Origin: Pseudeuparius sepicola
Lineage: Eukaryota > Arthropoda > Insecta > Coleoptera > Anthribidae
Reading direction: 5' to 3'
DNA length: 64,000 bases
Assembly: GCA_963920635.1 (NCBI GenBank)
Contig: OY987299.1
Span: 69,484,692-69,548,691 of the forward strand
Made by a program: the position numbers and the translations under genes. Below the pieces are notes generated by a model. It was given only the letters and a program-made list of their open reading frames with translations, was not told the DNA's origin and ran no database searches. Below, in pieces: positions 42,641-53,159 of this stretch. The stretch's first letter is position 1. Each line of letters starts with the position of its first letter.

Positions 42641-43947
42641 TAATAGATTTGAACAATTTTGAATTTCTGTGTTTTTCAATTTGTGCTGCTTCAGTGTATA
42701 CAAACTTGCTTTTCCGTAAGAGATATCGTAAAGAAAAAGTTGTTGAGAAGGTAGATTCAGCCCTTTTTCCATATTTACACAAATTCTGCTCACTTTGATT
42801 TGTTTGTAAAATAATTTCGTCGACTTTCTCTTAACTTTCAGAACAACTTTTTCTTATAACATTTTCCGTTACCTTTGACAGATAAGCTAGTTTACCTACA
42901 TTTAAACAGCAAAAAATTTAAAAAATAAAGTAGAGCAATTGTTTCCAAATAATGTAGCATGTGAACATACATTGTCATTCTAAACAACATTTTCTTTCTA
43001 TAAAAATAGACTCTATTTGTATTAGTAATATAAATGGTGAGTACGTTTAATGCTAGAGTTTCTGCGATATTTTGCTTTAGCATAACACCAGGAAATTTCA
43101 AAACAAACATTGGGATAAATACTTTGAACTTGTTGGTATAAATAATTATGCTTGGGGTGGGTGAGATATCTTTGTATATCGTATATACCTAATTAAAGCA
43201 AAAGTATTAAAAAATCTTTAGTTTTATCACTCTGTGGATGGAACCCTATTACACATGTGTCTGAATACTATATAGAAACAATATTTTAAATTGAATATGC
43301 ACAGAAAATGAGCTAAACCAAATCATTGTTAAATAAAAATTAAGGTTCCATTTGAGAGGCCAAACTTAAGAAAAACTTTTATGGTGTTTTATGTAAAATT
43401 TTTCGATATAAGGCAATGTTAAAAAAAGATTTGATTTTGATTTTTTATCCCAAAAACGGTTTAATCTCGAAACTTGCATTTTGGAACACGTTATCAGCCA
43501 GTTGGAAGACACTTTTCGGTGGAATTAATTTTTGCACCCTACCTATCCTAAGGGTAGAAACCTGAAACACCTATTCGTCTTTTCGACAGAAGTTTTTTGC
43601 AAACTGATTTATCTAAAAATAAAAATAAGTATTCTACTAGCACAATTAGTTTAGGAACTTTTGTTACTGTTGTTATTTTTTTTTTCATTAACTTAATAGT
43701 TTCCCTGGAAAAAATAAAATTACTTTTTTGTTCTGTATTTAAATACAGGTATCGACACTTACATTGTTTTATGAAAAGAAAAAGCAGGTATAGGTACCTA
43801 CACTACTTGACAATATTTGTTCAGAGGCTCAAGTAGGTACTTACCAAAGGGTAAGGGAGTTTTTATACTGGAGAATTTTTTGAAGACCCTCCATTCATTC
43901 ATTCAGTCTTCTATTCATTTTGAAGTTTCAGTATATTTGCCGCTATA
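42641..43947. other. AT-rich DNA without recognised genes
   Basis: Only short open frames without motifs were seen. It contains scattered GGTACCTA-type short repeats (near 42630, 43750-43800 and 43840). It could be intron of the Elp3 gene. Confidence 0.5.
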
Positions 43948-44637
43948 TATTTAGGATCCATCTCAGAGAAATAACCAAGGATAGAGGGAGTAAGAACAAA
44001 AAGTAAACAAAGCCAACATCTTTTTGAGTGATGCCACGTACTCCATTGTTTACAGCATTTCATTTCAAATTAGAAGAGGTTAATAATGGGATTAAATGAA
44101 GGCACACCTCCCATAACGCTAAATTAACAAATGTAGTTATTAATTTCTTGTATGTAACAATTTTAAACTAAAACTATATTGCGCTGTAATTATAGTATCT
44201 AATGATCACTTTAATAAAATCGTCACAGATACCTCAAACCGCCAGACATGGCAACGCCGCCTTTTCTGCCGCGGGCGCCGCGTTTGTTAACTCTGCAGTA
44301 TTTGTTTTGTGTATGCCCAGCAAGTCAAGTTTTCCGATTGTTTACGTATGCATTTTTCCCATTTTTAATTGTTTTTCTGTTAATGTATAGGCTATTTATT
44401 AGTATTTAGGATATAGTGACTGATTTTGTATACAATGGGATGCAGAAAGTGTGTGGAAGTATGTGGCTGAATTTATATTTCTTAGGATATAACCTATCTC
44501 AGGTAAATGTTGTACACCCGGGCCTAATGTTTGTTTACTTCGGTAAATTTGCATAAGATGTTGGTTGACCATAAACGTATGCATTTTGATGCTGTTGCTC
44601 CCTCTATCCTTGTTTTTTCTCTGAGGGATCCATAAAT
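43948..44637. mobile_element. Candidate small inverted-repeat element (about 690 bp)
   Basis: The left end TTTAGGATCCATCTCAGAGA continues to AACCAAGGATAGAGGGAG. It is mirrored at the right end by CTCCCTCTATCCTTGTTTTT ending TCTGAGGGATCCATAAATA. A second inverted pair lies just inside (GTAAACAAAGCCAACATCTT against AAGATGTTGGTTGAC). There is no coding capacity. The centre holds a short GC-rich patch, GCCGCGGGCGCCGCG, at 44267-44281. Target duplication is unclear. Confidence 0.5.
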
Positions 44638-45679
44638 ATTTTTTGTCATTTTACTGCTAGGTTAGAACAATTATTAATTATTATCCTAAAGCCAATCTCA
44701 AAAACATTCAATAACTAAAAAATGTGACGTCATAATTGTCAAAAATAAACACATAATACATGTCACATGATCGCCAGTTAGAAATGTGTAGAAATTAGTT
44801 TTGAACCGCATCATATCATGAACTCAATGCCAATAATTGTCAAAGATGCAACTCTGCATAGATTTCCTTGTCTACCATTACAGTGAAGCAGTTAGGTACA
44901 CCTTTGTCGTTATGCAGAGTGTTCCGATTTGATCACAGTTGTGATGTGCTACACGTTTTTGGTTAATTTTGTATGTAGGAAGTGTCCTTATATGGTTGTG
45001 AAGTAAATTAATAAAACTAAAAGCTACGATGTCAGACTTCCGATAAAAAAAATTCCTAATAACATTTTCCTTGAATAGTGCTGCCACCGTGACGATATAC
45101 AGGGTTTTTCAAAAACAAATACCACCCTTAGCACAGAGGCATTCTACTCGAAAAATAAAGTGACCCTTATTTTTTCTCTTTGCTCAAAGCTTTATATTAA
45201 GGCCCTAAAATTTCGTTTTTTTTGCTGTATCTTTTAAATGGCTTGATAGATTTTAATGATCTTTTGCGCACGTTCATAGATCATCTCATAATTATATTAT
45301 AGTACAATATTCGCAACTGCCAGGGCGCGCTCCTTATGCCCACCAGAATTTTTTCACATTTATTTTTTAAATTAAAACCACTTTGTCGAGAATTTCATTC
45401 TCTACTGAAAACTACTGTTTTTTCATAAATTATGTCGTTTGAGAGATAGTGCCCAAAATTCAATCACCTAGTGCCCAAAATTCAATCACCATTCACGTAC
45501 CCAGCCTTGCGAGCTTACTATGAAAGCACCGGTAATAATGGGTTTTAATACACTCCTGAAAATATATTTTTATTTTTTTTGTTGACTTTAGAATTATTTT
45601 AATTTGAGATTCGTATTAAGCTATTTTTTCACCCGGGGTTAAATTTTTTTAACTTCCTGACTGAATCACCCTGAAACTC
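44638..45679. other. No gene; one-sided CAGGGT end and a short tandem duplication
   Basis: At 45098-45100 the sequence TA then CAGGGTTTTTCAAAAAC looks like one end of a foldback-type element, without a visible partner. TAGTGCCCAAAATTCAATCA is directly repeated twice at about 45447-45490. Otherwise it is AT-rich. Confidence 0.45.
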
Positions 45680-45935
45680 TGGAGATATTTAAACATCTTT
45701 GCAGTATTTAAATACTTCCGAGGTATTTAAATGCTTCAGAAGTATTTAAATACATTTCAGTATTTAAAATATTTTTGCAATATTTAAATATTGCAAAAAT
45801 ATTTAAATACTTTCGGAGTGTTTTAAATACTTTGTAAGTATTTAAATACCAAAAAGTATTTAAATACTAAATCCTTTGGTTTGGAATGTCAAATACAAAT
45901 ACTCAATTTTCAATAGTATTTAAATACTGAGTATA
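45680..45935. repeat. Array of palindromic GTATTTAAATAC-type units
   Basis: About eleven units with the core ATTTAAAT, several as full AGTATTTAAATACT palindromes, are spaced roughly 20 bases apart. The array ends about 125 bases before the Elp3 exon. Similar clusters occur inside hAT-like elements, but no hAT ends were identified here. Confidence 0.7.
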
Positions 45936-46060
45936 TAATTTTCAATAGAGAGAGTTGTTTAAACTTGCATCAATGTTAAATAAAACATTTACAAAATTAC
46001 CTAGTCAGTATTATGCAATATTATGGTTTTGTTTGATGTTTGGTGGGCTATTTTTTACAG

Positions 46061-46275
46061 GTTGAGGAAATGTACAAAAGAGGCAACATACCGACCAGAA
46101 CTAGTGGGAGATACATCTATTATTCGAGAGTTACATGTTTACGGAAGTGTAGTACCTGTCTCTGGAAGAGATGATAATAAATTCCAACATCAAGGCTACG
46201 GTACCTCACTCATGAATTGGGCCGAACAAATTGCTATAAAGGAGCATAACTCTTCAAAAATTGCTGTAATATCAG
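46061..46275 (+). CDS. Elp3: Internal exon of the Elongator complex acetyltransferase subunit Elp3
   Basis: The exon is flanked by acceptor TTTTTTACAG and donor GTGAGT, and 71 complete codons are open. The first base completes a split codon and the last base starts one. It encodes [14 protein letters not shown], then [36 protein letters not shown] and SSKIAVIS. This is the central part of the GNAT acetyltransferase domain of Elp3, with the acetyl-CoA loop QHQGYG intact. Elp3 modifies wobble uridines of tRNAs as part of Elongator. No other Elp3 exon was found in the window, so the flanking introns must be long and transposon-filled. A few positions differ from what I expect (MNWAEQ where an acidic pair is usual), but there are no breaks. 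A relic exon cannot be fully excluded. Confidence 0.85.
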
Positions 46276-46468
46276 GTGAGTGCCAGTAAGGCATCAACAA
46301 TACAAAAAGTGGTATTGGTTGTATCTATTTTTAAGTGGCTTTATACTCTTTATATTCTTTCATAATAAAATTGTTAACATTCATTCATTCACACAATCCA
46401 AGGAAATAAACTAAGTTAAAAACACCTGTTGTTAATAAACATGAATGATGGTGTAATAGCTATTTAAG
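46276..46468 (+). other. Start of the intron after the Elp3 exon
   Basis: It begins GTGAGTGCCAG and is AT-rich. The 20-base sequence GATGGTGTAATAGCTATTTA at 46447-46466 is repeated exactly at 47148-47167. Confidence 0.5.
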
Positions 46469-46580
46469 TAACAAGTTAAGGAAGTCTGATTTTACATAAC
46501 GGTGGGATATATGAGAAATAAGCAAAGCGAGTTCCCAAAACATAACGCCAGTTACACAAAATCAGATTTCCTAACATGTT
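46469..46580. mobile_element. Small inverted-repeat element (about 110 bp)
   Basis: The arms of about 32 bases, GTTAAGGAAGTCTGATTTTA and its near mirror AAAATCAGATTTCCTAAC, surround a short loop. It has the size and shape of a minimal non-autonomous element. No clear duplication was seen. Confidence 0.5.
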
Positions 46581-47224
46581 GAGTACATAATTTTTCAAAT
46601 TGTGAAGAAATCTAGTAATTAAAGATAATAAAAGTTTTATTTAAATCACAATACTGACTAGGGCTGTGTGATATTAAATTTTTGACATCAAATATCGACA
46701 TTTTTTGTATATTGATATTCCGATATCTATATTAATTAGATATTGACAAAAAACAAAAATCGAAAAATATTGATAGTATCTAATAATTTTGAAAAGTTGA
46801 TATTCATTCGATATTCGAGTATTATGTAAAATAGTAAAAATCAAAAAATATCGACTATCTATTTACCTTTTCTGACTGAACGAACAACTTTCAAAAGTCT
46901 ATATTTGTTTGATTTCGACGAAGTACTAAAAATTGTAATATATTGACCATACTGGCACCTTTGCCGATCATATTGAACAATTCTCGAAAATCTACAGTGT
47001 AACGCAATTGTTTTTGGGTCACGCTGTAAAAAAATTATTAACTGTGCGATTTGACCCTGACTTTTTTGAAATTCTAGAGCTTGATGCACTGCATTTTTTG
47101 TAAGGTTTAGTAGCAAAATTGTTAAATAGCACATTCATCCATTGATAGATGGTGTAATAGCTATTTACAGAAGTAATACAAAATCCAAGTCCTATGCCAG
47201 CTTTTAGGAGCAAAATTCTGATAT
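46581..47224. other. AT-rich DNA with ATATCGAT-type repeats
   Basis: From 46664 the text TAGGGCTGTGTGATATT is followed by alternating ATATCGA and ATTGATATTCGAT motifs to about 46860. A similar patch near 62440-62580 ends in the reverse complement of TTAGGGTTGGGG. Both may be ends of related elements. Two short minus-strand frames at 46859-47312 have no recognised motif. Confidence 0.4.
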
Positions 47225-47385
47225 CTTCTTCTTTATAAATGATGCAAGGTTTGTGGCATCTCAGGCATAGAATATAATCAACCAAAAGTATACACTTGAG
47301 CCAGGATTCCAAGCCTGGATCCCTACTTTAGCCGCAGGTGCTTTAAGCAACTAAGCTACCGGAGATACACCGGGCTCCATTGGCT
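47225..47385 (-). repeat. tRNA-derived SINE copy, with A and B boxes
   Basis: On the minus strand CCGGTAGCTTAGTTGCTTAA resembles an RNA polymerase III A box and GGCTTGGAATCCTGGCT a decayed B box. A body follows with CTTTTGGTTGATTATAT and TGCCTGAGATGCCACAAACC that is shared with the second copy. Family unknown to me. Confidence 0.6.
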
Positions 47386-47651
47386 ACATGTATTCATTGG
47401 ATTGATTACTTGTTAACAGCAGTGAGATTCAAGAGCCTTCGGCGCCTTTTTGTATCTTTGACAGGGTTATATAGGTGTTAGGTTTTTTCATTCGTTATTG
47501 CAGTCATGCGAAACTCCTATTCGTCTAGTAGCCCACATTTTCGACATATAGCACTCAATGAGAATATCAGACATGGATTTTCTGAGTAGCAATGTCAAGC
47601 CAAATTAAATGAAACGCATGGAAAATTTTGTGCCTGTATTAAAATAAACTA

Positions 47652-47740
47652 GGTAAGATTTGTGGTCTCTCAGGCATAGTATATAATCAACCAAAAGAAC
47701 ATTCCAGCCGGGATTCGAACCCGGAATCCGTACTTTTTTG
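47652..47740 (-). repeat. tRNA-derived SINE copy, 5'-truncated
   Basis: On the minus strand it has a perfect B box in CCGGGTTCGAATCCCGGCT. The same body follows (TTTTGGTTGATTATATACTA and TGCCTGAGAGACCACAAATC) as at 47225-47385. The A-box half is missing. Confidence 0.65.
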
Positions 47741-47837
47741 GTTTTTGTATTTCAATTTTTCTGTTTTCTAGAATTTTGTAACTAAACAGGGGCCTGTAAA
47801 TTTAGATATTACTTTTACTACTTTTTTGTTTATTAAT

Positions 47838-48690
47838 TATATGGTATGGTGATGCCAGTGGGTGGTGAAATGTACTTTTATAATGTGAATTTCCAATAAA
47901 TTGTCTAAAACGTCATTTTTAAATTCCGAGTCATTATCACAAACTATTAATTTTGGAATTTCGTAAAACGAAAAGAAAAGTTCCAAACTGTGGCAAATTT
48001 TGAAAATGTGTACATCAAGGTGATAAATTTATTAGTAATATTTTGAAATGCCTAGAAATGATTTGAGTCGAAACTAAGGGTTCATTAGGAGGTTTTCTAT
48101 TATATTGTGACCATTGACATATTTCGCATTGGTTTATGTACTTAGAAATATCAGATTTTTGGGATCTCTAATAGTAATTTGGCTTTAAAAATTTATAAGT
48201 TTTGTCGATTCCGCAACTATTTGTCTTGCTTTTGTGTTTGTATTTTATAAGCATTTGTCTCTGTTCCGGTTTAACATTGTTAATAAGTTTGTCGATAAGT
48301 TTGCAAATTTTGAAAATGTGTATTATGTGATTCTTGGAAGTAAGGCCGTAATTCTTTAGAATGAAAGTAAATATACATGGTTTGGTTACTTACGTATTCT
48401 CTTAAAAATTTTGTTATTTCGTTAACATTAGTAGTCAAAGTTGCATAAAAGTTATGATAGCCGTCAAAATTTTCTTGTTCAATTTTTAAGTATAACTCGT
48501 AAAGTGATTTTTTGATAATCATTTAGTTTGGGCGATTGTTGATAATTTCGCCTAATATTGAGATATTGGTTGTAGTTTCGGAGGCATTGACACTATGTGC
48601 AGTGGCATCAATCGATGGTTCTATTTGTATATTTTGCAAAATTCTTATTTTTTTATTATTTTCGTCAGGTAAGGTAAATCATTCATTATT
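47838..48690 (-). pseudogene. Ty3/gypsy (errantivirus-like) integrase relic and upstream linker
   Basis: From the right, linker sequence with EPSIDATAHSVN can be read, then a frame at 48522-48280. The zinc-finger part is NSCGIDKTYKFLKPNYY with a stop, then ISKYINQCEICQW (the H2C2 class with its His changed). Near 47990-47840 comes FYEIPKLIVCDNDSEFKN, which carries the second catalytic Asp, then HFTTHWHHH. Stops and slips throughout make it a dead relic. Two features suggest the gypsy/17.6 branch: the linker motif and the finger spacing. RT is not found nearby. The protease-like scrap at 50290-50490 may be from the same copy. Confidence 0.72.
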
Positions 48691-48782
48691 TCGTTAATTT
48701 CCTTGCCAATATCATTCTGTATTAAACATTCGTCAGTAGTTAAGTCTGAAGTTGTGGATACTCACATACACATTTTTTCATA

Positions 48783-49550
48783 CAGGGTGAGTAATTAATA
48801 ATGGCACATAGTGCAACCGCATATATTTTGGACCAAAATATTACGATCGAGGCTAATATGCCTTATAGAAATGTTGTTAGTTTAAGAGATACAGGGCGTT
48901 GAAGTTTATTTTTTAAAATTGCATTTTGGCTACATCTCTCAACATAATGAACTGTAATTTGGCACGTGCCCCAAAAAATATGTTGACTTCAATATTGGAA
49001 AAATAAAATTTTCACCTTCTGTCTTCAAATGTTACAGATCAACTGTACATTGAAAATGAAGAAAAAAATGCCAAATGAACATTGGTGGAAACACATTCGT
49101 TTTCTTGAAATAGGGTGTCCAAATTTTGTCGAGTTTCACTCTGTTCGATTTTGATAGTGAAGATTTTTTGGGACATTGTTCATATGTTTTTTTTCTCGCT
49201 TTAAATGGTACAGTCGTTTTTCAATATTTGAAAGCAGTAAATGAAAATTTTATTTTTCCAATATTGAAGTCAACAGGTGTTGTGGGGCACGTTTTGGCAA
49301 TTTAAATGCAAACGGTTGTTGGAGAATGAAAAAATGCACTAAAATGATGGACCTACAGGACCAAAAAGATAACCTCAAAAAAGTTTCGAGTAAAAGCATG
49401 TAGCCAAAATCTAATTTCAAAAAACAAACTTCAACGTCCCGTATCTCTTAAACAAACAAAATTTCTATAAGACATATTAGCCTTAATCGTAATATTTTGG
49501 CCCAAAATATATGCGGTTGCGCTATATGCCATTATTAATGACTCACCCTG
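48783..49550. mobile_element. Foldback DNA element, 768 bp, TA-flanked
   Basis: The left end CAGGGTGAGTAATTAATAAT is mirrored by ATTATTAATGACTCACCCTG at the right, with TA at 48781-48782 and 49551-49552. The arms continue inward through GCAACCGCATATATTTTGG. A second partly palindromic block in the middle (TATTGGAAAAATAAAATTTT against its mirror) keeps the whole unit roughly symmetrical. Non-coding. Confidence 0.8.
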
Positions 49551-50029
49551 TATAAATAAAATTCTTAAAAAAAACACAGACGAAACAGAATTTTCACATT
49601 TTCATGTAAATAAAATTCTTAAAAACAAATACCTACTTACACAGACGGTACAGAATTTTTATTATTATGGATACTTATTATTTTTAATTAGCAAAGTCTG
49701 AGAGATGGCCTAATAATTATTATGACTTGGAGTTTCAACCAGAATTCATGATGTCGGGAGAATCATTGCTCTAAGTTAGAAATCAAACACTCACCTAGAT
49801 TTACCAATTTAATCTGTCTTCAAAATTGCTCATAATAACAATTTTGTCATTATTATCAAAACCACGAGCACCTACTTCTCCGCCAACACAAAGTATACTG
49901 ACAGTGCCTCGCCAAGTGAATTATTTTTTCAGTACGAGTTTTTTAATAAGAGAATATATCAAGATGCGAAATTATTTGTTATAAATTGTTTATGATTTAA
50001 TTTATTCAAGTGTTGGACATCTGTATTTA
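49551..50029. other. No recognised gene
   Basis: A direct repeat of AATAAAATTCTTAAAAA followed by ACAGACG lies at 49556-49650. The rest is AT-rich and unassigned. Confidence 0.45.
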
Positions 50030-50031
50030 AA

Positions 50032-50260
50032 TTACTTAACTGTATTTTTATTCGGTTTAATATGTGCCATTTCTAGAAAGAGGCGTTTTTTAAGATTTGT
50101 TTCTTGATCTAATATTTCAGTGTTATTGAAATAAAAATTATGGCCTAATTCCATAATATGATGCTTTGCAAGGGCTGTTTTTTGTAATGTGACAGTCTCT
50201 TTTGAGATTGGCATGATTTAATAAAAAAATTATATTTGTCGAAGAAAGTTGATATTTTTG
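50032..50260 (-). pseudogene. Penelope-like endonuclease C-terminal scrap
   Basis: The frame 50214-50032 gives TALAKHHIMELGHNFYFNNT and KKRLFLEMAHIK, the His/Asn and Glu-Met-x-His segments of GIY-YIG endonucleases of Penelope type. Immediately upstream, in another frame, SQKRLSHYKK continues the same domain. It resembles the tail of the better preserved copy at 40670-41050 but is a different sequence. Confidence 0.5.
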
Positions 50261-50289
50261 TTACCTTAAGATTCATGTGCACTTTTTTG

Positions 50290-50490
50290 AAAATTTGGGA
50301 CTGTATAATTATTTCTAATGTCATGAAATTTGCATTTATGAAATTTGAAACGATATATTCAGTGTTATTTAAGGTAATAGCTACATAAGACATAACTAGA
50401 TAGTCACAATGTAAGTCAGTGTTTGACATAATTTTATGTTTTAAGAAATCGGTGCCCAATAATCCTACATAATTTTTTGGAAAATCCAAT
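50290..50490 (-). pseudogene. Retropepsin-like scrap
   Basis: It reads KNYVGLLGTDFLKHKIMSNT, the hydrophobic-hydrophobic-Gly-x-Asp-Phe-Leu segment at the end of retroviral-type proteases, then CDYLVMSYVAITL. The active-site half is absent. It could belong with the gypsy integrase relic to its left. Confidence 0.35.
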
Positions 50491-50926
50491 ATATAAAGCT
50501 AATTCTTTTATTTCTTGGTATCGACAAACAATCTGGCGAGCATTTTTGTCTAATTTCGGACAGTTTGGATCACACTCCAAATTAATTACATGTGGTATGA
50601 TTGGAATAGACATGTGATTAATGAGACACTGCACAAGAAAGTCTTTTTTTTAACCGTTTATATGAATTCTGTCAACATCTGTTAGTTCCTTTAACAAAAT
50701 GTTGTATAGTTGATCATAATCGATAAATCCACTATCGAAGTGAATTCCAAGGATTGTTAAATAGGTCTTTTGCATTTTTCTTTTCTTCTCGTGTTAACAA
50801 GTGTAGCGGTGTTTTTGGTTTAAACACATAATGCTTCATCTCGTAACCATTGAAAATTGTCATTTCTTTAACTTGAAATTCAGGAGAAGAATGATAACCT
50901 TGAAGATCCACAACAATGAACTTCAT
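50440..50926 (-). pseudogene. Exonuclease-like (RNase H-fold) uncharacterised protein, relic
   Basis: From M at 50926: MKFIVVDLQGYHSSPEFQVK, a beta-strand with an early Asp, then a helical middle. A slip near 50732 (SDGFIDY and LLKELTDVDRIHING can be read) and a stop near 50650 lead to the next frame (50634-50440) with ECDPNCPKLDK. This layout (VVD-x-Q start, 'VK' pair, 'hINGxxK' strand, C-P-x-L near the end) matches a widespread but uncharacterised insect family as I remember it. The resemblance to DnaQ-type exonucleases is an inference, and the usual catalytic acids are not all present. It may belong with the capsid-like gene on the same strand. Confidence 0.45.
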
Positions 50927-51099
50927 CTTGCAAAATTTAAGACAAACTGATTGTTATTTGAAATGTAGTTTGCTTTTTATTTTTCTTCAGTTTGGTTTCT
51001 TAATTGTTTATTGCCTAATTACAAATCAATTTTTTTAACCTGACATATCTTCTCTTTCAACTCAATCATTTAGATTTTCAAAAAATTTATTTTTTTCCT

Positions 51100-51573
51100 T
51101 TAGTTTTTGTTGCAATAGGCAGTTTTAATGTTATTATCCCAAAGATGATTTTTTTCTTTTAAAGTGTTTTGCAAAAGGAGTATGGATGATTTAAGTTGAA
51201 TGTTTTCCTTAAGTAATTTTGTTCGTTCTGTAGCGTTAATAATTCCACTTGCAGTTTTTTCACATTGATCGATTTTTTCCATACAGAAATTGTTTACTTC
51301 TAGTTAATTTTCGTACGTTTCCATATAAAAGTAATTCAGTCATTCAGTGCATTCTTTATACATTATCAAATTGGTATCATATAAAACATCATAGTCACAT
51401 TTCAAGTTGTTGTGCTGTTGTTTGCATGACTCAAGTAGTGCCGATACGTTGTAGGGTTTTTAGGTAACATTTTCAAATTTTGTGGTTCCCATCACCACAA
51501 CACAATTGATTTGTATCACTAAGCAAATTAACAAAGATACAAAACTAATTTTCAAGTGGTTGTTGTTCTTCAT
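51100..51573 (-). pseudogene. Secreted, heptad-rich small protein, three in-frame stops
   Basis: From an ATG at 51573 one frame runs to 51100 (158 codons) with three nonsense codons. It begins with a clear signal peptide (basic MKNNNHLK, then hydrophobic ISFVSLLICLVIQINCV). The rest has spaced Cys residues (ESCKQQ, LKCDY, KECTE, NNFCMEKIDQCEK) and a coiled-coil-like C-terminal half (TKLLKENIQLKSSILLLQNT). It is not recognised by function. The same strand and the small gap to the capsid-like gene suggest they belonged to one element. Confidence 0.45.
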
Positions 51574-51836
51574 TATTCTTCACAAGGTTTGTTGTTGACA
51601 CTTTGAACAATACTGAAACTTTCTCTTTCGAGGTTTTGCATTTAAAGTAAAAAATACACTTTCTTTATCTCTCCAGCATTTTGAACATAGATAAGAAATA
51701 TAAGTCCTTTGTACCGGAACATGTAAATGTTTGAATTTGAATTTTTTTAAACGTGTTTTTATATTTAAAAGAAGAATGATGTCATTAGATTAAATTAAAT
51801 TAAATTAACTACTTTATTTATAAGTTTACTACATAT
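51574..51836. other. Spacer between two decayed minus-strand genes
   Basis: AT-rich, with ATTAAATTAAATTAAATTAA repeats at about 51790. A promoter cannot be called by eye. Confidence 0.4.
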
Positions 51837-52870
51837 TTACATAATTTTAACTACATTTGTAAGTGGACTATATTTTACTAGTCGATCATGAAGAATTAAA
51901 CAGAAAGCGGTTGTATTTGAAGGAAAATTTTTGTCTGTTTCAAATTCCAATCTAATGTCAACGGTTCCATTTTTTAAACTTTCATTTTGTCTACTACAAT
52001 CGATTACAATTAATGGAGCTATACTTTTAAATTTTTCCAAAGTCAAACAAGGTTCGATCGACTGTTGTAGTAGAATTGTTGAAACAGAGTTTACATTTCA
52101 TACATAATAGTAAAATGTTTTTTTTTCAAAATTAAGATTCAAATTGTCATATGGGTACACCTCTGAATTAAGATATAGTTTTATGTTTGTCAGGTTACAA
52201 TGATCAAAGTGACTAGCAACTGATTTGTTGCTTTTACGTTTCAAGTGTATCTAGTTGTAACTTGTAGTACAGGAGACTCGTGCAATTCTCAACTGCTTCC
52301 ACATTGGTTACTTGAACATGTGGGATTTTCCATAAAATTTTGGACAGTTCATTTTTTTGGATTTTCTGCAGCCTTACTAGTAATAATTGCATTGAGATCT
52401 GTAGAACTTCTAATCAGCACCAATTCTTGTCCGAACATTTATCAAAATCTTTTTGAAGACTTCACAGAATCCCAATAACATTTTTAACGGTATACACACG
52501 CTACAATTTTTATCTGAATCAACAATGTAAGGTTTGTCTAAATGTTTCCCACCGGCACCTTCATAACTCACCGATTCGCTGTTGGTCAATGATACATAAC
52601 CCTTCATACATGAAGTTATGCCTGGATTGTGATTCCTTGAATTTCATAATGAATCTCACCAAAAAGAAATGCAATTCCATTATTAACAAAATGTAATGTA
52701 GTATTCGTTTTGTCATCTTTATCGGTTAGTTTTCCTTCAATGTATAGAAAACTTTGAGAAGGTAGAGTGTAGATGTCTTGTGTTTGTATAGGTAGACGAA
52801 TCTCATTGGATTCATTTAATGTTGTATTGGCATAAGGAGGGTGACTATGAATTTCACAGTTTATTATCCA
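51837..52870 (-). pseudogene. Capsid-like protein (possible double jelly-roll) of an endogenous DNA virus or Polinton-like element, relic
   Basis: Pieces in several frames run right to left. NESNEIRLPIQTQDIYTLPS and TLHFVNNGIAFLFGEIHYEI are read between 52840 and 52640. MKGYVSLTNSESVSYEGAGG (52607-52410) follows, then ILWKIPHVQVTN near 52330, FDHCNLTNIKLYLNSE with YPYDNLNLNF near 52180, and finally the frame 52046-51837 with VIDCSRQN and TAFCLILHDRLVKYSPL before a natural-looking stop. I recognise the set as a family common in insect genomes and usually left unnamed. Its beta-rich layout and copy pattern suggest a virus-type capsid protein. That function is inference. At least four frame changes make this copy dead. 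Confidence 0.5.
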
Positions 52871-53101
52871 TGAAAAAACAATTGAAGTATTTAATTGTCA
52901 AACCTGACAAATTAAAGTCTAAAACGATCTTATAGTTCCGAACTATTAACTGTCAACATCATTGGTGAGTTTGAATTTTCGGATTTTCTTGAACCAATCA
53001 CATTGACAGTTACTAGTTTAGAACCACTTGGGGATTGCTCTGCAAACTGTTATTAATTATTATCATGGAAAAGTTAAATTTAAGAGAAAACATTTTAATT
53101 A
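52871..53101. other. Region upstream of the capsid-like relic; no gene seen
   Basis: It contains AT-rich sequence and no convincing further capsid codons. It ends at the TA that starts the next inverted-repeat unit. Confidence 0.4.
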
Positions 53102-53159
53102 TGCCCGGCCTCTGTTCGTGGAAAACGGTCGAAGATATGGCGATTTTGTGTATGGGAGA

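Noticed and set aside
46859..47312. Two overlapping minus-strand frames of 91 and 97 codons
   Set aside because: No recognised motif, AT-driven composition, and overlap with a SINE tail.
47285..47385. Possible tRNA gene on the minus strand
   Set aside because: A and B boxes are present, but stems do not form a clean cloverleaf and the body is shared with a second copy at 47652. A tRNA-derived SINE fits better.
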